Below are positions 49,525 through 58,987 of a DNA stretch of 64,000 bases, one piece after another. Origin of the DNA: an uncultured Prevotella sp. Its GTDB lineage: Bacteria > Bacteroidota > Bacteroidia > Bacteroidales > Bacteroidaceae. The stretch lies in contig CADBVZ010000020.1 in the NCBI GenBank assembly GCA_902798285.1, positions 1 to 64,000 of the forward strand. Reading direction: 5' to 3'. Within the stretch, counting starts at the first letter, position 1. Every line of letters begins with the position of its first letter. The translations under genes and the position numbers were made by a program. Below the pieces are notes generated by a model. The model had not been told where the DNA came from and made no database searches. It saw nothing but the letters and a program-made list of their open reading frames with translations.

Positions 49525-49550
49525 ATCACAAATCTTATTAAATCAGAGGG

Positions 49551-49588
49551 CAAAGGTACTCATAATTCCATGATTATTTGTACCTTTG
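49551..49588. promoter_or_regulatory. Divergent -7 boxes: DUF4250 (minus) and cyclophilin (plus)
   Basis: TACCTTTG occurs on the minus strand at 49551-49558 and on the plus strand at 49581-49588, 22 bp apart and facing away from each other. Each is about 22-27 nt from its start codon. Confidence 0.65.
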
Positions 49589-49609
49589 CACAAATAATTA
49601 GGATAGTTT

Positions 49610-50338
49610 ATGAAAGTAAAGATTCAAACCATGCTTGGCGACATTGTTGTTCGCCTTTACGACGAGACTCCTATCCATCGTGACAATTTTGTAAAACTGG
49701 TAAAGGATGGGTATTATGATGGAACACTATTCCATAGGGTAATTAAGGACTTTATGATTCAGGGAGGCGACCCAGACTCAAAGGGTGCCCCTGCTGGAAA
49801 GATGCTTGGTGTTGGCGGTCCGGACTATACACTTGAGGCGGAAATTAAAGACGGACTTTTCCACAAGCGTGGAGCATTGGCTGCTGCAAGACAAGGTGAT
49901 GAAGTGAATCCTGAACGTCGTAGCAGCGGTTCGCAGTTCTACATCGTCTGGGGACAAGTCTACAATGAAGGACAGTTACGCCAGTTCTCCAAACAGCTTC
50001 GAATGCAGAAAGTACAGAATGTGTTTAATTCGCTTGCATCAGAACATCGAGCTGAGATTATGCAGATGCGTCGTGACAGGAATCGTGAAGGGCTTCAGGA
50101 ACTTCAAGACAAACTTGCAGCGGAAGCAGAAAGTAGGGTAGGTAAATCAGGACTGTCTGATGAACAGTTGAAGGTCTATTCATCAGTCGGTGGAACTCCC
50201 CATCTTGACGGTCAATATACTGTATTCGGTGAAGTTGAGGAAGGTCTTGATGTGGTTGAAATGATACAAGGCACCGCAACCGGACGCGCCGACCGGCCAG
50301 TAGATGATATTGAAATGAGAATAACAGTCCTTGAATAA
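49610..50338 (+). CDS. Cyclophilin-type peptidyl-prolyl isomerase
   Basis: A 242-residue cyclophilin, longer than the ~165-residue core. The core signatures FHRVIKDFMIQGGDP, GSQFYIVWG, and PHLDGQYTVFGEVEEGLDVV are present, with a helical insert of about 70 residues (about 120-185; RQFSKQLRMQKVQNVF...EAESR) between them, as in many Bacteroidota cyclophilins. There is no signal peptide, so it is cytoplasmic and assists protein folding. It is followed after 25 bp by a small gene. Confidence 0.9.
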   Translation: MKVKIQTMLGDIVVRLYDETPIHRDNFVKLVKDGYYDGTLFHRVIKDFMIQGGDPDSKGAPAGKMLGVGGPDYTLEAEIKDGLFHKRGALAAARQGDEVNPERRSSGSQFYIVWGQVYNEGQLRQFSKQLRMQKVQNVFNSLASEHRAEIMQMRRDRNREGLQELQDKLAAEAESRVGKSGLSDEQLKVYSSVGGTPHLDGQYTVFGEVEEGLDVVEMIQGTATGRADRPVDDIEMRITVLE

Positions 50339-50363
50339 TGAGACCATTATATAGGATAGTCAG

Positions 50364-50666
50364 ATGAATCATCCTAAGTTTATAATAACAATGGAAGGTT
50401 TCTTTCGCCTTGGCATGGTCAATTTACATAAAGACCTGTTAAAACCAGGCGATTCATGCCTTGGTGGTGGCTACTATCACTTCGATTATACCTCGAACCG
50501 AATCATCCTAGAACGCTCATCGTATGACTTCGGTAAGCCTAAATGGCACCTGTTGGAAGTCCTGAAGGTTCCATCGGTGTATCGCGGCCTGCGATTAGTT
50601 TACTTCTATGATGATGACCGTGAGTTTGATGTCAGTCAGGAACTGCAAATAGAATATTATGACTGA
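50364..50666 (+). CDS. Hypothetical protein
   Basis: A 100-residue protein I do not recognise, with an aromatic-rich, beta-type sequence (CLGGGYYHFDYTSNRIILERSSYDFGKPKWHLLEVL, LRLVYFYDDDREFDVSQELQIEYYD). No signal peptide. Downstream of the cyclophilin by 25 bp and followed by a terminator, so likely its operon partner. Confidence 0.6.
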   Translation: MNHPKFIITMEGFFRLGMVNLHKDLLKPGDSCLGGGYYHFDYTSNRIILERSSYDFGKPKWHLLEVLKVPSVYRGLRLVYFYDDDREFDVSQELQIEYYD

Positions 50667-50702
50667 CTATGATTCCATTTGGCGCACGTTTAAAAGAATA
50701 AG

Positions 50703-50733
50703 AAAAGAGCTTAGCAAAACGCTAAGCTCTTTT
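50703..50733. terminator. Bidirectional terminator
   Basis: AAAAGAGCTTAGC / GCTAAGCTCTTTT with a 5-base loop, between the convergent cyclophilin operon and the acyl-CoA synthetase gene. Confidence 0.9.
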
Positions 50734-50741
50734 TCTTTGGT

Positions 50742-52469
50742 TTATACCACTTCGATGCCTTGTTCTTCGCAGAGTTTCAGACTCATCTCCTTGAGTTTGA
50801 ACTTCTGGATCTTGCCTGAACCTGTCAGCGGGAACTGGTCGATGAAGAATACGTACTTAGGTATCTTATAGCGTGCTATCTTGCCACGGCAGAACAACTG
50901 CACGTCCTCGGCAGTCATCTTGGCACCCTCTTCGAGGATGATGAAGGCACCAACGGCCTCGCCATATTTCTTAGAGGGGACAGCTGCCACCTGGACGTCA
51001 CGAATGCCAGGCATGTGATAGAGGAACTCTTCAATCTCACGTGGATAGATATTCTCACCACCACGGATAATCATATCTTTGATACGACCTGTAATCTTAT
51101 AGAAACCTTCCTCGTCCTTTACCCCCAGATCTCCAGAATGCAGATAACCGTTCTTGTCGATGACCTCGTCAGTAGCCTCGGGATTCTTATAATAACCCTT
51201 CATGACATTGAAGCCCTTACAGCACATTTCGCCCTGAACTCCTACAGGACACTCTTCGCCTGTCTCAGGATCAAGCACTTTTACGTCGACGAATGGGAAG
51301 TCGCGACCTACGGTGGTGCAACGCTGCTCGAAGGTATCGTTCAGACAGGTCTGCGTCATACCAGGCGAAGACTCGGTGAGTCCGTAAACGCTGGTGATGG
51401 TCATATACATCTTTTCAGATACCTGCTTCATGAGTTCGATAGGACAGAGCGAACCAGCCATGATACCTGTACGCAGACAAGTGAGGTCAAACATATCGAA
51501 CATGGGATGGTTGAGTTCTGCAATAAACATGGTGGGTACACCATAGACAGCCGTACAACGCTCCTTATGGATAGACGCCAGCACTACAAGGGGATCGAAC
51601 TTTTCAACCATCACCTCAGTACAACCGTGAGTCAGGCAGTTCATCGTGGCAAGCACTACACCGAAGCAGTGGAACAGGGGTACACAGACACAGAGTTTGT
51701 CGTCCTGTGTAAAGCCCATATTCTCACCTGTAAAGTATCCATCGTTCGAGATGCCATAATGGGTAAGCATCACACCCTTAGGGAAACCTGTGGTACCGCT
51801 GGTGTACTGCATATTGCACACATCGTAGCAGCTTACCTGTTTCTTCATCTCGTTCAGCGTCTCGTCCTCTACGTTCTGACCCAGCAGCAACAGCTCGGCG
51901 GTGTTGTACATACCACGATACTTCTCCATACCAATGTAAACCACATTCTTTAAGTATGGGAATCGTTCGCTGTTCAGATGACCGCGCTCGCAGGTCTTCA
52001 GCTCGGGCAGCATGGTGTAGGTCATGTCCACATAGTTACAGTCCCATGTACCATCGGTGATACAAAGTACCTCCATATCAGAGTCCTTACACAGATACTC
52101 CAGCTCGTTCTGCTTGTAGTTGGTGTTTACCGTTACCAGCACGGCACCGATCTTGGCAGTAGCATAGAGGAAAGTAAGCCAGTCGGGCACGTTTGTGGCC
52201 CAGATACCCACGTTAGAACCTTTTTTTACACCTATGCTGATCAAACCCTTGGCGAGATTGTCCACACGCTCGTTGAACTTACTCCATGTGAATCTTAAAT
52301 CTCTATCAGAGTAAACGATGTATTCTTTATCGGGGGTAGTCTCAGCCCAGTATTCGAGCCATTCTCCTAATGTTCGTTCCCACAGCTTATAACCCTCGGA
52401 ACCCGTCTCAGCAGGGTAGGTGCGATCAGGAAGCGGCCTTCCTGCCATATCTAATTTTATGTTGCTCAT
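50742..52469 (-). CDS. AMP-binding acyl-CoA synthetase
   Basis: A 575-residue adenylate-forming enzyme. The P-loop-like [18 protein letters not shown], the adenine-binding [46 protein letters not shown] and the C-terminal lysine in [13 protein letters not shown] (acyl-CoA synthetase type) are all present. It activates a fatty or other carboxylic acid to its CoA ester; chain length cannot be read. It is 37 bp after the XRE-cupin regulator gene and co-transcribed with it. Confidence 0.92.
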   Translation of the reverse strand: MSNIKLDMAGRPLPDRTYPAETGSEGYKLWERTLGEWLEYWAETTPDKEYIVYSDRDLRFTWSKFNERVDNLAKGLISIGVKKGSNVGIWATNVPDWLTFLYATAKIGAVLVTVNTNYKQNELEYLCKDSDMEVLCITDGTWDCNYVDMTYTMLPELKTCERGHLNSERFPYLKNVVYIGMEKYRGMYNTAELLLLGQNVEDETLNEMKKQVSCYDVCNMQYTSGTTGFPKGVMLTHYGISNDGYFTGENMGFTQDDKLCVCVPLFHCFGVVLATMNCLTHGCTEVMVEKFDPLVVLASIHKERCTAVYGVPTMFIAELNHPMFDMFDLTCLRTGIMAGSLCPIELMKQVSEKMYMTITSVYGLTESSPGMTQTCLNDTFEQRCTTVGRDFPFVDVKVLDPETGEECPVGVQGEMCCKGFNVMKGYYKNPEATDEVIDKNGYLHSGDLGVKDEEGFYKITGRIKDMIIRGGENIYPREIEEFLYHMPGIRDVQVAAVPSKKYGEAVGAFIILEEGAKMTAEDVQLFCRGKIARYKIPKYVFFIDQFPLTGSGKIQKFKLKEMSLKLCEEQGIEVV

Positions 52470-52506
52470 TCTGAAATTTAATATTTTATCTTTAATGTTT
52501 AATGTA

Positions 52507-53091
52507 TCAGAATGGAATATATACTACTGCGAGGATCTTGGCGCTCTTTCCAGGGGCACCATGAACGTGGTGCTTCACAATACTATCGTAGAAAATGGAA
52601 TCACCCTCTGTGAGCAGGTATTTATCCTTGCCATACTCTATCTCGACCTCACCCTGCATCACGTAGATGAACTCCTCACCCTCGTGGGCTGAGAGCTGGA
52701 AATTGGGATTCTCCTCGGGATTGATGTCGATGACGAACGGCTCCATGTGGCGACCAGCCTTCTGCTGGGCCAGTGGATGATACTCCATATGCTTGCGAGC
52801 ATCGGTGGCTCCGTTAGAGAAGCTGATGCTGCTATCCTTTTCGCGATCCTTGGCGCGAGTGACAACAGGGCCCAAAGCATCGTTATCGTCCATAAACGTT
52901 CCTAGGCGCACACCCAGTGCACGGGCTATCTTAATCAGCGGACCTAATGAAGGAAGGTTCACGTCGTTTTCAATACTGTTTATCTGCTCTACGGTCAAGC
53001 CGCTACGCTCTGCAATCTCCTCGATGCTGAGATTTTTGGTTTCACGAAGTCCCTTGATTTTGGAACCTACGAATGAGTTGTTATTCGCCAT
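52507..53091 (-). CDS. XRE-family regulator with cupin domain
   Basis: A 194-residue regulator with an N-terminal helix-turn-helix (about 10-65; [41 protein letters not shown]) and a C-terminal cupin sensor (about 115-190; [34 protein letters not shown]). The cupin likely binds a small acid. The pairing with an acyl-CoA synthetase suggests control of fatty-acid or short-chain acid activation. It has its own promoter box at 53132-53139. Confidence 0.9.
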   Translation of the reverse strand: MANNNSFVGSKIKGLRETKNLSIEEIAERSGLTVEQINSIENDVNLPSLGPLIKIARALGVRLGTFMDDNDALGPVVTRAKDREKDSSISFSNGATDARKHMEYHPLAQQKAGRHMEPFVIDINPEENPNFQLSAHEGEEFIYVMQGEVEIEYGKDKYLLTEGDSIFYDSIVKHHVHGAPGKSAKILAVVYIPF

Positions 53092-53131
53092 TTTTTAGTA
53101 TAAATAATGTTGTTCTGCTTAATTTTGGGCG

Positions 53132-53139
53132 CAAAGATA
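53132..53139 (-). promoter_or_regulatory. -7 box for the XRE-cupin/acyl-CoA synthetase operon
   Basis: TATCTTTG on the minus strand, 40 nt before the start at 53091. Confidence 0.6.
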
Positions 53140-53225
53140 CTGCAAAAAGGGCAGAATACCAAATTTTTGGCTGAGTTTTTCCAAGATGATATGCAACTAA
53201 TGATTTATTTTGCCTAAAAGTAACA

Positions 53226-53251
53226 AAATAGGCCGAAAACTCGGCCTATTT
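53226..53251 (-). terminator. Terminator of the FAD/Fe-S dehydrogenase gene
   Basis: AAATAGGCCGA / TCGGCCTATTT with a 4-base loop, about 45 bp after the gene's stop; the minus-strand side runs into TTTTGTT. Confidence 0.75.
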
Positions 53252-53296
53252 ATTTTAGATTGTCACAAAAATGCGACGAAATGTTATAAAGTGAAA

Positions 53297-56200
53297 CTAT
53301 TCTTGCTTCTTGGGCGTCGTACAGAGGTTCACCAGATAGATGATGCTCATATAAGGTATACCCGTATTGGTTTCGAGTCCGATTTCGCAGGTACGTGAGT
53401 TCGAATAGCCAACCTCGATCTTGTTGGCCTCGATCTGTGGACGGAGCTTTCTTAGTCCATACTTGTTCAACTCGGGGAAGGTGAAACCACGATCGCCTGC
53501 GAATCCACAACAACCCACACCCTCAGGCAGGAATACATTGGTGGAGCAAAGCTTGGCGAGAGCTATCATGTCTTTGTCGACACCCATTTGACGGGTAGAA
53601 CATGTCAAATGCAGGGCGATGCGCTTATCCGTCTGGTGGAAATCAAGTCGATCCACGAGATATTTCATGATAAACTCAGCAGGCTCGTAAAGCTTCATCT
53701 TCTTCATCACCTTCTTCATGCGATGCAGACAAGGACTTTGGGCGCAGAGTACAGGATACTTGCCCTCTTCAGAGGCGATCCAAAGCGCTTTCTCGAGCTC
53801 GGCACTCTTACGGTCGGCTATATCGAGCATACCCTTCGACTCCCAGATCTGTCCACAACACATACGTTCCATGCCTTCAGGGAAGATAACCTCGTAGCCA
53901 GCCTTCGCCATCAGTTGGATTACCTCGTCGACAAGGGCATGCTTCATATTGCCTTGTTCAGACTGACCCATGGTCTGATTGATACAACTGGGGAAGTAAA
54001 CCACCTTTAGGTCGGAGTGCTCCTCTTCTTTCTTTGGAATTGACTTCTCGATGATGAACTGCGTGAGATCGCTCTTCTTGGGCTGTCGTTTTTTCTTTGG
54101 CATAGCAGTGGTCCAGAGGGGCAAGCCCATCTTGTTCATCGTGCGACAAACATTGGTCATGAGTTTCGGACCCAGTGTAATGTGGGCTGTATGGGCTACA
54201 TCAAGTACTAAGCGCAGACCACTCTTGATACCCGCCATGTGGTTAGCAGCGAATTCGCCTACCTGATAACCCAGATCATTGTTAAGCATATCCATCTGAC
54301 GGATGATGTGGGTCAGTTCGCCAGTGTTGATCTTCATCGGACATGAGGTAGAGCAGAGTCCATCAGTAGCACAAGTCTGATCGCCATAGTACTTATACTG
54401 TTTCTTCAACGTAGCCAGTCGTTGCGGATTGCGACCTGTAGCTTCCAAATCGCGTATCTCTCGCTGAACAGCAATACGCATTCTCGATGAAAGTGTGAGT
54501 CCACACGACATGCAGTTTACCTCGCAGAAACCACACTCGATACATTTGTTGGCACGCTTCACCTGTTCGATGGTTTCCTTGGCAGTGGATAGTTTCGGAT
54601 CCATCAGGTAGTGTCCACCATCGGGCACTTTCTTGAAGTCGTAGTCGAGTACGGGCAGTGGCTTCAGACACTTGATGAAGCAGTCGGGATCGTCGTTGAA
54701 GATGACACCCTGATTCAGTAATCCATCGGGGTCGAAGATAGCCTTGAGCTCCTTCATGGCCTCGTAAGCTTTTTCGCCCCACTCATACTTTACAAACGGA
54801 GCCATATTCCTACCCGTTCCGTGTTCAGCCTTCAGCGAACCATCGTAGCCCTCAACCACGAGTTTGGCCACGTCGCGCATCATCTCTGCATAACGTGCTA
54901 CCTCATGCTCGTCAGCAAAGCTCTGATTCAGGATGAAGTGGTAGTTACCCTCGAAGGCATGACCATAGATACAGGCATCGTCGTAACCATGATCAGCTAT
55001 GAGTTTCTGCAGTTTTACTGTAGCCTCAGGCAACGACTCGATGGGGAATGCCACATCTTCAATGAGACACGAGGTGCCGATTGGGCGTGTGCCTCCCACG
55101 CTGGGGAATATGCCTGAACGAATGGCCCAGTACTTGCCATAGACGGCAGGATCCTCTGTAAACTCAGCAGGGATGTAGAGCTTAAACTGACCCAGACACG
55201 CTTTAATCTTCTCAATCTTCTCCAACAGTTGTTCGTGGGTGATGCCCTTCGTCTCTGTAAGGATAGCTGTGAGGTTGTGATAGTCGCCTGGTTCCACACC
55301 CTCTATCTTTCCTGCATCCACATCCTGCTTGTATTGCAGGAATACTGGATCATCCACAGAGTTCAGCGACATATAATCGAGCATCTCAGCACTCTTCACC
55401 ATCAGATTCTCTGCGCTCATCTTCAGGTCATCATCGCCAGACTTCAGTTTCTTCATGGCTACCACAGCCTCACAACTCTCCTTCATGGTGAGGAAGTAAA
55501 CCATGGCCGAGGCCTTGTACTTATAGTCGTAAAGCGTCTTCATGGTTACCTCAGAGAGGAAGGCCAGTGTACCTTCGGAACCTACCATCGAGTGAGCGAT
55601 GATGTCGAAAGGATCGTCGTAAGCCACCAGCGGACGGAGGTTCAGTCCCGTCACATTCTTAATAGAATATTTGGTACGTATGCGCGAGGCCAGTTGCTCG
55701 TCAGCACGAACCTTGTCGCGTAGGGCTTCTATCTTAGCGATAAACTCAGGGTGACTCTTGCGGAATGCTTCCTTGCTGGCTTCGTCGCCTGTGTCGAGAA
55801 TAGTTCCATCGGTCAGGATGATGCGAGCAGAAACCATCATGCGATCGCTATTGGCATGTACGCCACAGTTCATGCCTGAGGCATTATTTATCACAATACC
55901 TCCCACCATCGCTGAACCTATCGAGGCTGGATCAGGTGGGAACACACGTCCATAAGGTTTCAGAATCTCGTTCACCTTTGCACCCACGATACCTGGCTGG
56001 AGCTTAATGGTATCCTGATTCTCGCCAATCTCATACTTCTCCCAATGCTTACCTGCCACAATCAGAACGCTGTCAGTACAACTCTGTCCTGAGAGCGAAG
56101 TACCTGCTGCACGGAAGGTAAAAGGCAGGTTATACTTCTTACAAGTCTTGATGATTCTGGATATCTCTTCCTCGCCATCACTGCGGATGACAACCTTTGG

Positions 56201-56314
56201 AATCTGACGATAGAAACTGGCATCGGTACCCCATCCGAGCGTACGGAGCTCATCGGTATAAATACGGTCAGACGGCAGAAACTGCTTGAGGTCTGATAAA
56301 AACTGATTGATCAT
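53297..56314 (-). CDS. FAD-linked oxidase with Fe-S/CCG domain (D-lactate dehydrogenase type)
   Basis: A 1005-residue fusion. An N-terminal FAD_binding_4 domain (about 40-210; PFTFRAAGTSLSGQS, GVHANSDRM) and FAD-oxidase C domain (about 230-530) are followed by a [4Fe-4S] ferredoxin region (CIECGFCEVNC, CATDGLCSTSCPMKI) and a cysteine-rich CCG domain (about 740-980; CCGQIWESKG, CCGFAGDRG). This is the glycolate/D-lactate dehydrogenase arrangement as one chain. It sits divergent to a lactate permease, so D-lactate is the likely substrate. The start at 56314 is preferred, downstream of the box at 56360-56367. Confidence 0.88.
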   Translation of the reverse strand: MINQFLSDLKQFLPSDRIYTDELRTLGWGTDASFYRQIPKVVIRSDGEEEISRIIKTCKKYNLPFTFRAAGTSLSGQSCTDSVLIVAGKHWEKYEIGENQDTIKLQPGIVGAKVNEILKPYGRVFPPDPASIGSAMVGGIVINNASGMNCGVHANSDRMMVSARIILTDGTILDTGDEASKEAFRKSHPEFIAKIEALRDKVRADEQLASRIRTKYSIKNVTGLNLRPLVAYDDPFDIIAHSMVGSEGTLAFLSEVTMKTLYDYKYKASAMVYFLTMKESCEAVVAMKKLKSGDDDLKMSAENLMVKSAEMLDYMSLNSVDDPVFLQYKQDVDAGKIEGVEPGDYHNLTAILTETKGITHEQLLEKIEKIKACLGQFKLYIPAEFTEDPAVYGKYWAIRSGIFPSVGGTRPIGTSCLIEDVAFPIESLPEATVKLQKLIADHGYDDACIYGHAFEGNYHFILNQSFADEHEVARYAEMMRDVAKLVVEGYDGSLKAEHGTGRNMAPFVKYEWGEKAYEAMKELKAIFDPDGLLNQGVIFNDDPDCFIKCLKPLPVLDYDFKKVPDGGHYLMDPKLSTAKETIEQVKRANKCIECGFCEVNCMSCGLTLSSRMRIAVQREIRDLEATGRNPQRLATLKKQYKYYGDQTCATDGLCSTSCPMKINTGELTHIIRQMDMLNNDLGYQVGEFAANHMAGIKSGLRLVLDVAHTAHITLGPKLMTNVCRTMNKMGLPLWTTAMPKKKRQPKKSDLTQFIIEKSIPKKEEEHSDLKVVYFPSCINQTMGQSEQGNMKHALVDEVIQLMAKAGYEVIFPEGMERMCCGQIWESKGMLDIADRKSAELEKALWIASEEGKYPVLCAQSPCLHRMKKVMKKMKLYEPAEFIMKYLVDRLDFHQTDKRIALHLTCSTRQMGVDKDMIALAKLCSTNVFLPEGVGCCGFAGDRGFTFPELNKYGLRKLRPQIEANKIEVGYSNSRTCEIGLETNTGIPYMSIIYLVNLCTTPKKQE

Positions 56315-56359
56315 AGGCAGTTGTTGGTTTTTGTTATTATTTAGTGTATTATTATGGCG

Positions 56360-56367
56360 CAAATATA
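56360..56367 (-). promoter_or_regulatory. -7 box for the FAD/Fe-S dehydrogenase
   Basis: TATATTTG on the minus strand, 45 nt before the start at 56314; it rules out the longer frame start at 56362. Confidence 0.6.
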
Positions 56368-56464
56368 CGAAATAATTATGAATTATGTATGATGAATGAT
56401 GTATTGTTTTTCGCCGTTTTTGATTTTTTCACTAAAATAATATGGATTTATGCAATAATCTTTG

Positions 56465-56472
56465 TATATTTG
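56465..56472 (+). promoter_or_regulatory. -7 box for the lactate permease
   Basis: TATATTTG, 41 nt before the ATG at 56514; same box sequence as the divergent dehydrogenase promoter. Confidence 0.6.
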
Positions 56473-56513
56473 TGGCCAAACTTGTATAATATTCACCGAA
56501 TAACTGAACTCCT

Positions 56514-58118
56514 ATGACAGCATTAGTATCTGTAATTCCAATTCTATTGCTCATTGTCTTGATGATGGGCTTTAAAGTGTCTGGCTACAAGAGTGCTATT
56601 ATCACGCTGATAGTAACAATCCTGTTGGCCCTGTTTGCCGTTCCAGCTATGGGTATTATCCCTGAGAAGTATGCAGAGGCTTCTATCTTTGGCATCACCC
56701 TTTGGTCTGTCGTGGAGGGATTCCTGAAGGCATGTTTCCCCATTATCCTGATCATTATCTGCGCCATCTTCAGTTACAATATTCTCTGCGAGACGAAGGA
56801 GATTGAGACCATCAAGACGCAGTTCATACAGATGACATCCGACAAGGGCTTGTTGGTATTGTTGCTGACTTGGGGTCTTGGTGGTGTGCTCGAGGGTATG
56901 GCTGGCTTCGGAACAGCTGTGGCTATCCCTGCTGCCATCCTGATAGGTTTGGGATTCAAACCCATGTTCTCGGCTGTTATCTGTCTGGTAGCCAATACGG
57001 TAGCCGTAGGCTTTGGTGCTGTGGGATTGCCTGCAACCACGCTGGCTAATCAGGTGGCTGCAAGTGGTGTGGCAACACCAGAGGAACTCTGCGAGGTGGC
57101 CACATTTATTATTCTGCAGCTCTCGCTGATGTTCTACATCACCCCATTCCTCATCCTAATGATGACGGATAAGACAAAGATTCTGAAGAATATCACCATC
57201 GCCCTCTTCGTGGGAACCTGCTCTATCATCGTGCAGTTCTGCTGCGCCCACTTCATTGGCCCTGAGACGCCAGCCATCCTGGGCTCTGTAGCTGCCATCA
57301 TCGCCATGCTGATATACAACAAACTCTTCATCCGCGATGAGAATCCTGCTGACGAGGTGATTGTGGAGAAAAAGAAGTTTGGACTCGCAAAGACCCTCAA
57401 GGCTTGGAGCGTTTATGGACTGATTATCTTCTTCATTCTTATTTCGAGTAAGATCGTTCCCCCCATCAATGAGGTTCTGAACCAGACGCTGGTAACCAAG
57501 TTCGATCTGCCAGTGATTGGTAACACCTTTAAGTTTGGCTGGCTGTCGAATGCAGGTCTGATGATTTTTCTGGGTGCTGTGATTGGTGGCTTGATTCAGG
57601 GCATGAGCATTGGCAAACTGTTGAAGCTGTTGGCTAAGACCACACTCAATCTGCAGAAGACGGTTGTAACCATCTGCTGCCTTGTGGCTATGGCTATGCT
57701 GATGAACAATACAGGTATGACCAACGATATCGCCAAGGGACTCGTTCTTCTCACAGGAGCAGCCTTCCCGTTCTTTGCACCACTTATTGGTTCTATCGGA
57801 ACCTTTGTAACAGGATCGGCCACCAATGCCAATATTCTATTCGGAAAGTTGCAGGCTACAGCTGCCAGCGATCTGGGATTGGTAAATCAGGGTACGTTCT
57901 TCGGAGTAACAGGTAGCGAAACCAACTGGCTTGCTGCTGCTAACTGTGCTGGTTCTGAAGGTGGTAAGCTGCTTTCGCCTCAGTCGATAGCCATCGCTAC
58001 AGCCGCTTGTGATATGGAAGGTCAGGATGGTGACATCATGCGTAAGACGATGCCATTCGCCATCTTCTGGATCCTCATGAACGGCCTTATGGTCTTCCTC
58101 GGATTGCATGTGATTTAA
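56514..58118 (+). CDS. L-lactate permease family transporter
   Basis: A 534-residue LctP-family permease with about 13 membrane helices. Family signatures GVLEGMAGFGTAVAIPAAILIGLGFKP, ANTVAVGFGAVGLP, IGTFVTGSATNANILFGKLQ and GSEGGKLLSPQSIAIATAA are all present. It imports lactate (and often glycolate) by proton symport. It diverges from the FAD/Fe-S lactate dehydrogenase and ends at a strong terminator. Confidence 0.93.
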   Translation: MTALVSVIPILLLIVLMMGFKVSGYKSAIITLIVTILLALFAVPAMGIIPEKYAEASIFGITLWSVVEGFLKACFPIILIIICAIFSYNILCETKEIETIKTQFIQMTSDKGLLVLLLTWGLGGVLEGMAGFGTAVAIPAAILIGLGFKPMFSAVICLVANTVAVGFGAVGLPATTLANQVAASGVATPEELCEVATFIILQLSLMFYITPFLILMMTDKTKILKNITIALFVGTCSIIVQFCCAHFIGPETPAILGSVAAIIAMLIYNKLFIRDENPADEVIVEKKKFGLAKTLKAWSVYGLIIFFILISSKIVPPINEVLNQTLVTKFDLPVIGNTFKFGWLSNAGLMIFLGAVIGGLIQGMSIGKLLKLLAKTTLNLQKTVVTICCLVAMAMLMNNTGMTNDIAKGLVLLTGAAFPFFAPLIGSIGTFVTGSATNANILFGKLQATAASDLGLVNQGTFFGVTGSETNWLAAANCAGSEGGKLLSPQSIAIATAACDMEGQDGDIMRKTMPFAIFWILMNGLMVFLGLHVI

Positions 58119-58142
58119 AAGATTTCTCTTTTTCAAATACTT

Positions 58143-58176
58143 CAGCTCCCCAACCATTGTGCTGGGGAGCTGCTTT
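58143..58176 (+). terminator. Terminator of the lactate permease gene
   Basis: CAGCTCCCCA / TGGGGAGCTG with a 10-base loop followed by CTTTTCTTT. Confidence 0.85.
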
Positions 58177-58236
58177 TCTTTGTGTACGAAAGTGATTATC
58201 ATGCTATAATAATCGTTTGTGAAATTCTCAAAGTAG

Positions 58237-58879
58237 CCTACATGCCTACATAAAATTGTTCGGAAGACCTTTAGATAAAGGGACTCGCAAATGTTTTTAC
58301 CTACATAAAGCCTACATAAAACTACATTAAAACTACATAAAATTGGTCCAAATTGGCAAAAATAGAGGCGGAAATGGGCTCTTTAGACCGTTGAAAGTCT
58401 TATGCATCTGCCTTTAAAGGGTTGTTTTGGTCGTTATAATCTGATAAATTCTCTAGAGAATTTAGGACTTTACTCCGTCTAAAGTCTGGGTTTACTCCGT
58501 CTAAACCTCCAAATTCTCTAGAGAATTTAAAAGAGAGTAAGTTACTCCCTCAATGTTTGCCTTATTAATTCTTGGACTTTAGACTATCTATCGACTTTCG
58601 AAAGACTATCTTTTGCATGTTTAAACTCCAAGGATTAGGAGACGAAAGATAGTCTTTTGAGGGGTAAAAGATAGTCTTTTACAGACATTTCAGCGCAATT
58701 TAGCCGGTTTATAAGAACCTAAAAATGACCTACAAAGGCCATTTTGGTGGGTGAAATTAGGTAAAATAGCCAAAATCATGTAGTTTGCATGTAGTTTTAT
58801 GTAGGCTTTATGTAGGTAAAAACATTTGCGAGTCCCTTTATCTAAAGGTCTTCCGAATGATTTTATGTAGGCATGTAGG
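58237..58879. mobile_element. MITE-like non-coding element with ~108-bp inverted repeats
   Basis: The left arm (58237-58344) and the right arm (58771-58879) are near-perfect reverse complements over ~108 bp. Both read from the outside as CCTACATGCCTACATAAAA ... GGACTCGCAAATG ... with five or six CTACATAAA-type iterons. The ~425-bp centre has no gene. It contains two palindromes AAATTCTCTAGAGAATTT (58445-58464, 58511-58528), a direct repeat TTTACTCCGTCTAAA (58469, 58491) and the 14-mer AAAGATAGTCTTTT twice direct (58645, 58667) and once inverted (58601). No transposase and no clear target-site duplication. The open frame at 58690-58944 spans the right arm and is not believed. Confidence 0.65.
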
Positions 58880-58939
58880 TAAAATCGCAAAAATGCGAGA
58901 AAAGAAATTAAAAGTATAAGGTATAAAACAGCACCATAT

Positions 58940-58974
58940 ATCATAAAGCCCCGCTCATGGCGGGGCTTTATGAT
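58940..58974. terminator. Terminator of the MFS transporter gene
   Basis: ATCATAAAGCCCCGC / GCGGGGCTTTATGAT with a 5-base loop; 15-bp stem, T-rich on both sides. Confidence 0.88.
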
Positions 58975-58987
58975 TGCTAGGGCTTAT

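Noticed and set aside
51015-51953. 312-residue open frame on the plus strand opposite the acyl-CoA synthetase
   Set aside because: Antisense shadow; the other strand has complete AMP-binding motifs.
58690-58944. 84-residue open frame on the minus strand
   Set aside because: It runs through the right inverted-repeat arm and its residues are just a reading of the CTACATAAA iterons; no start signal or family match.
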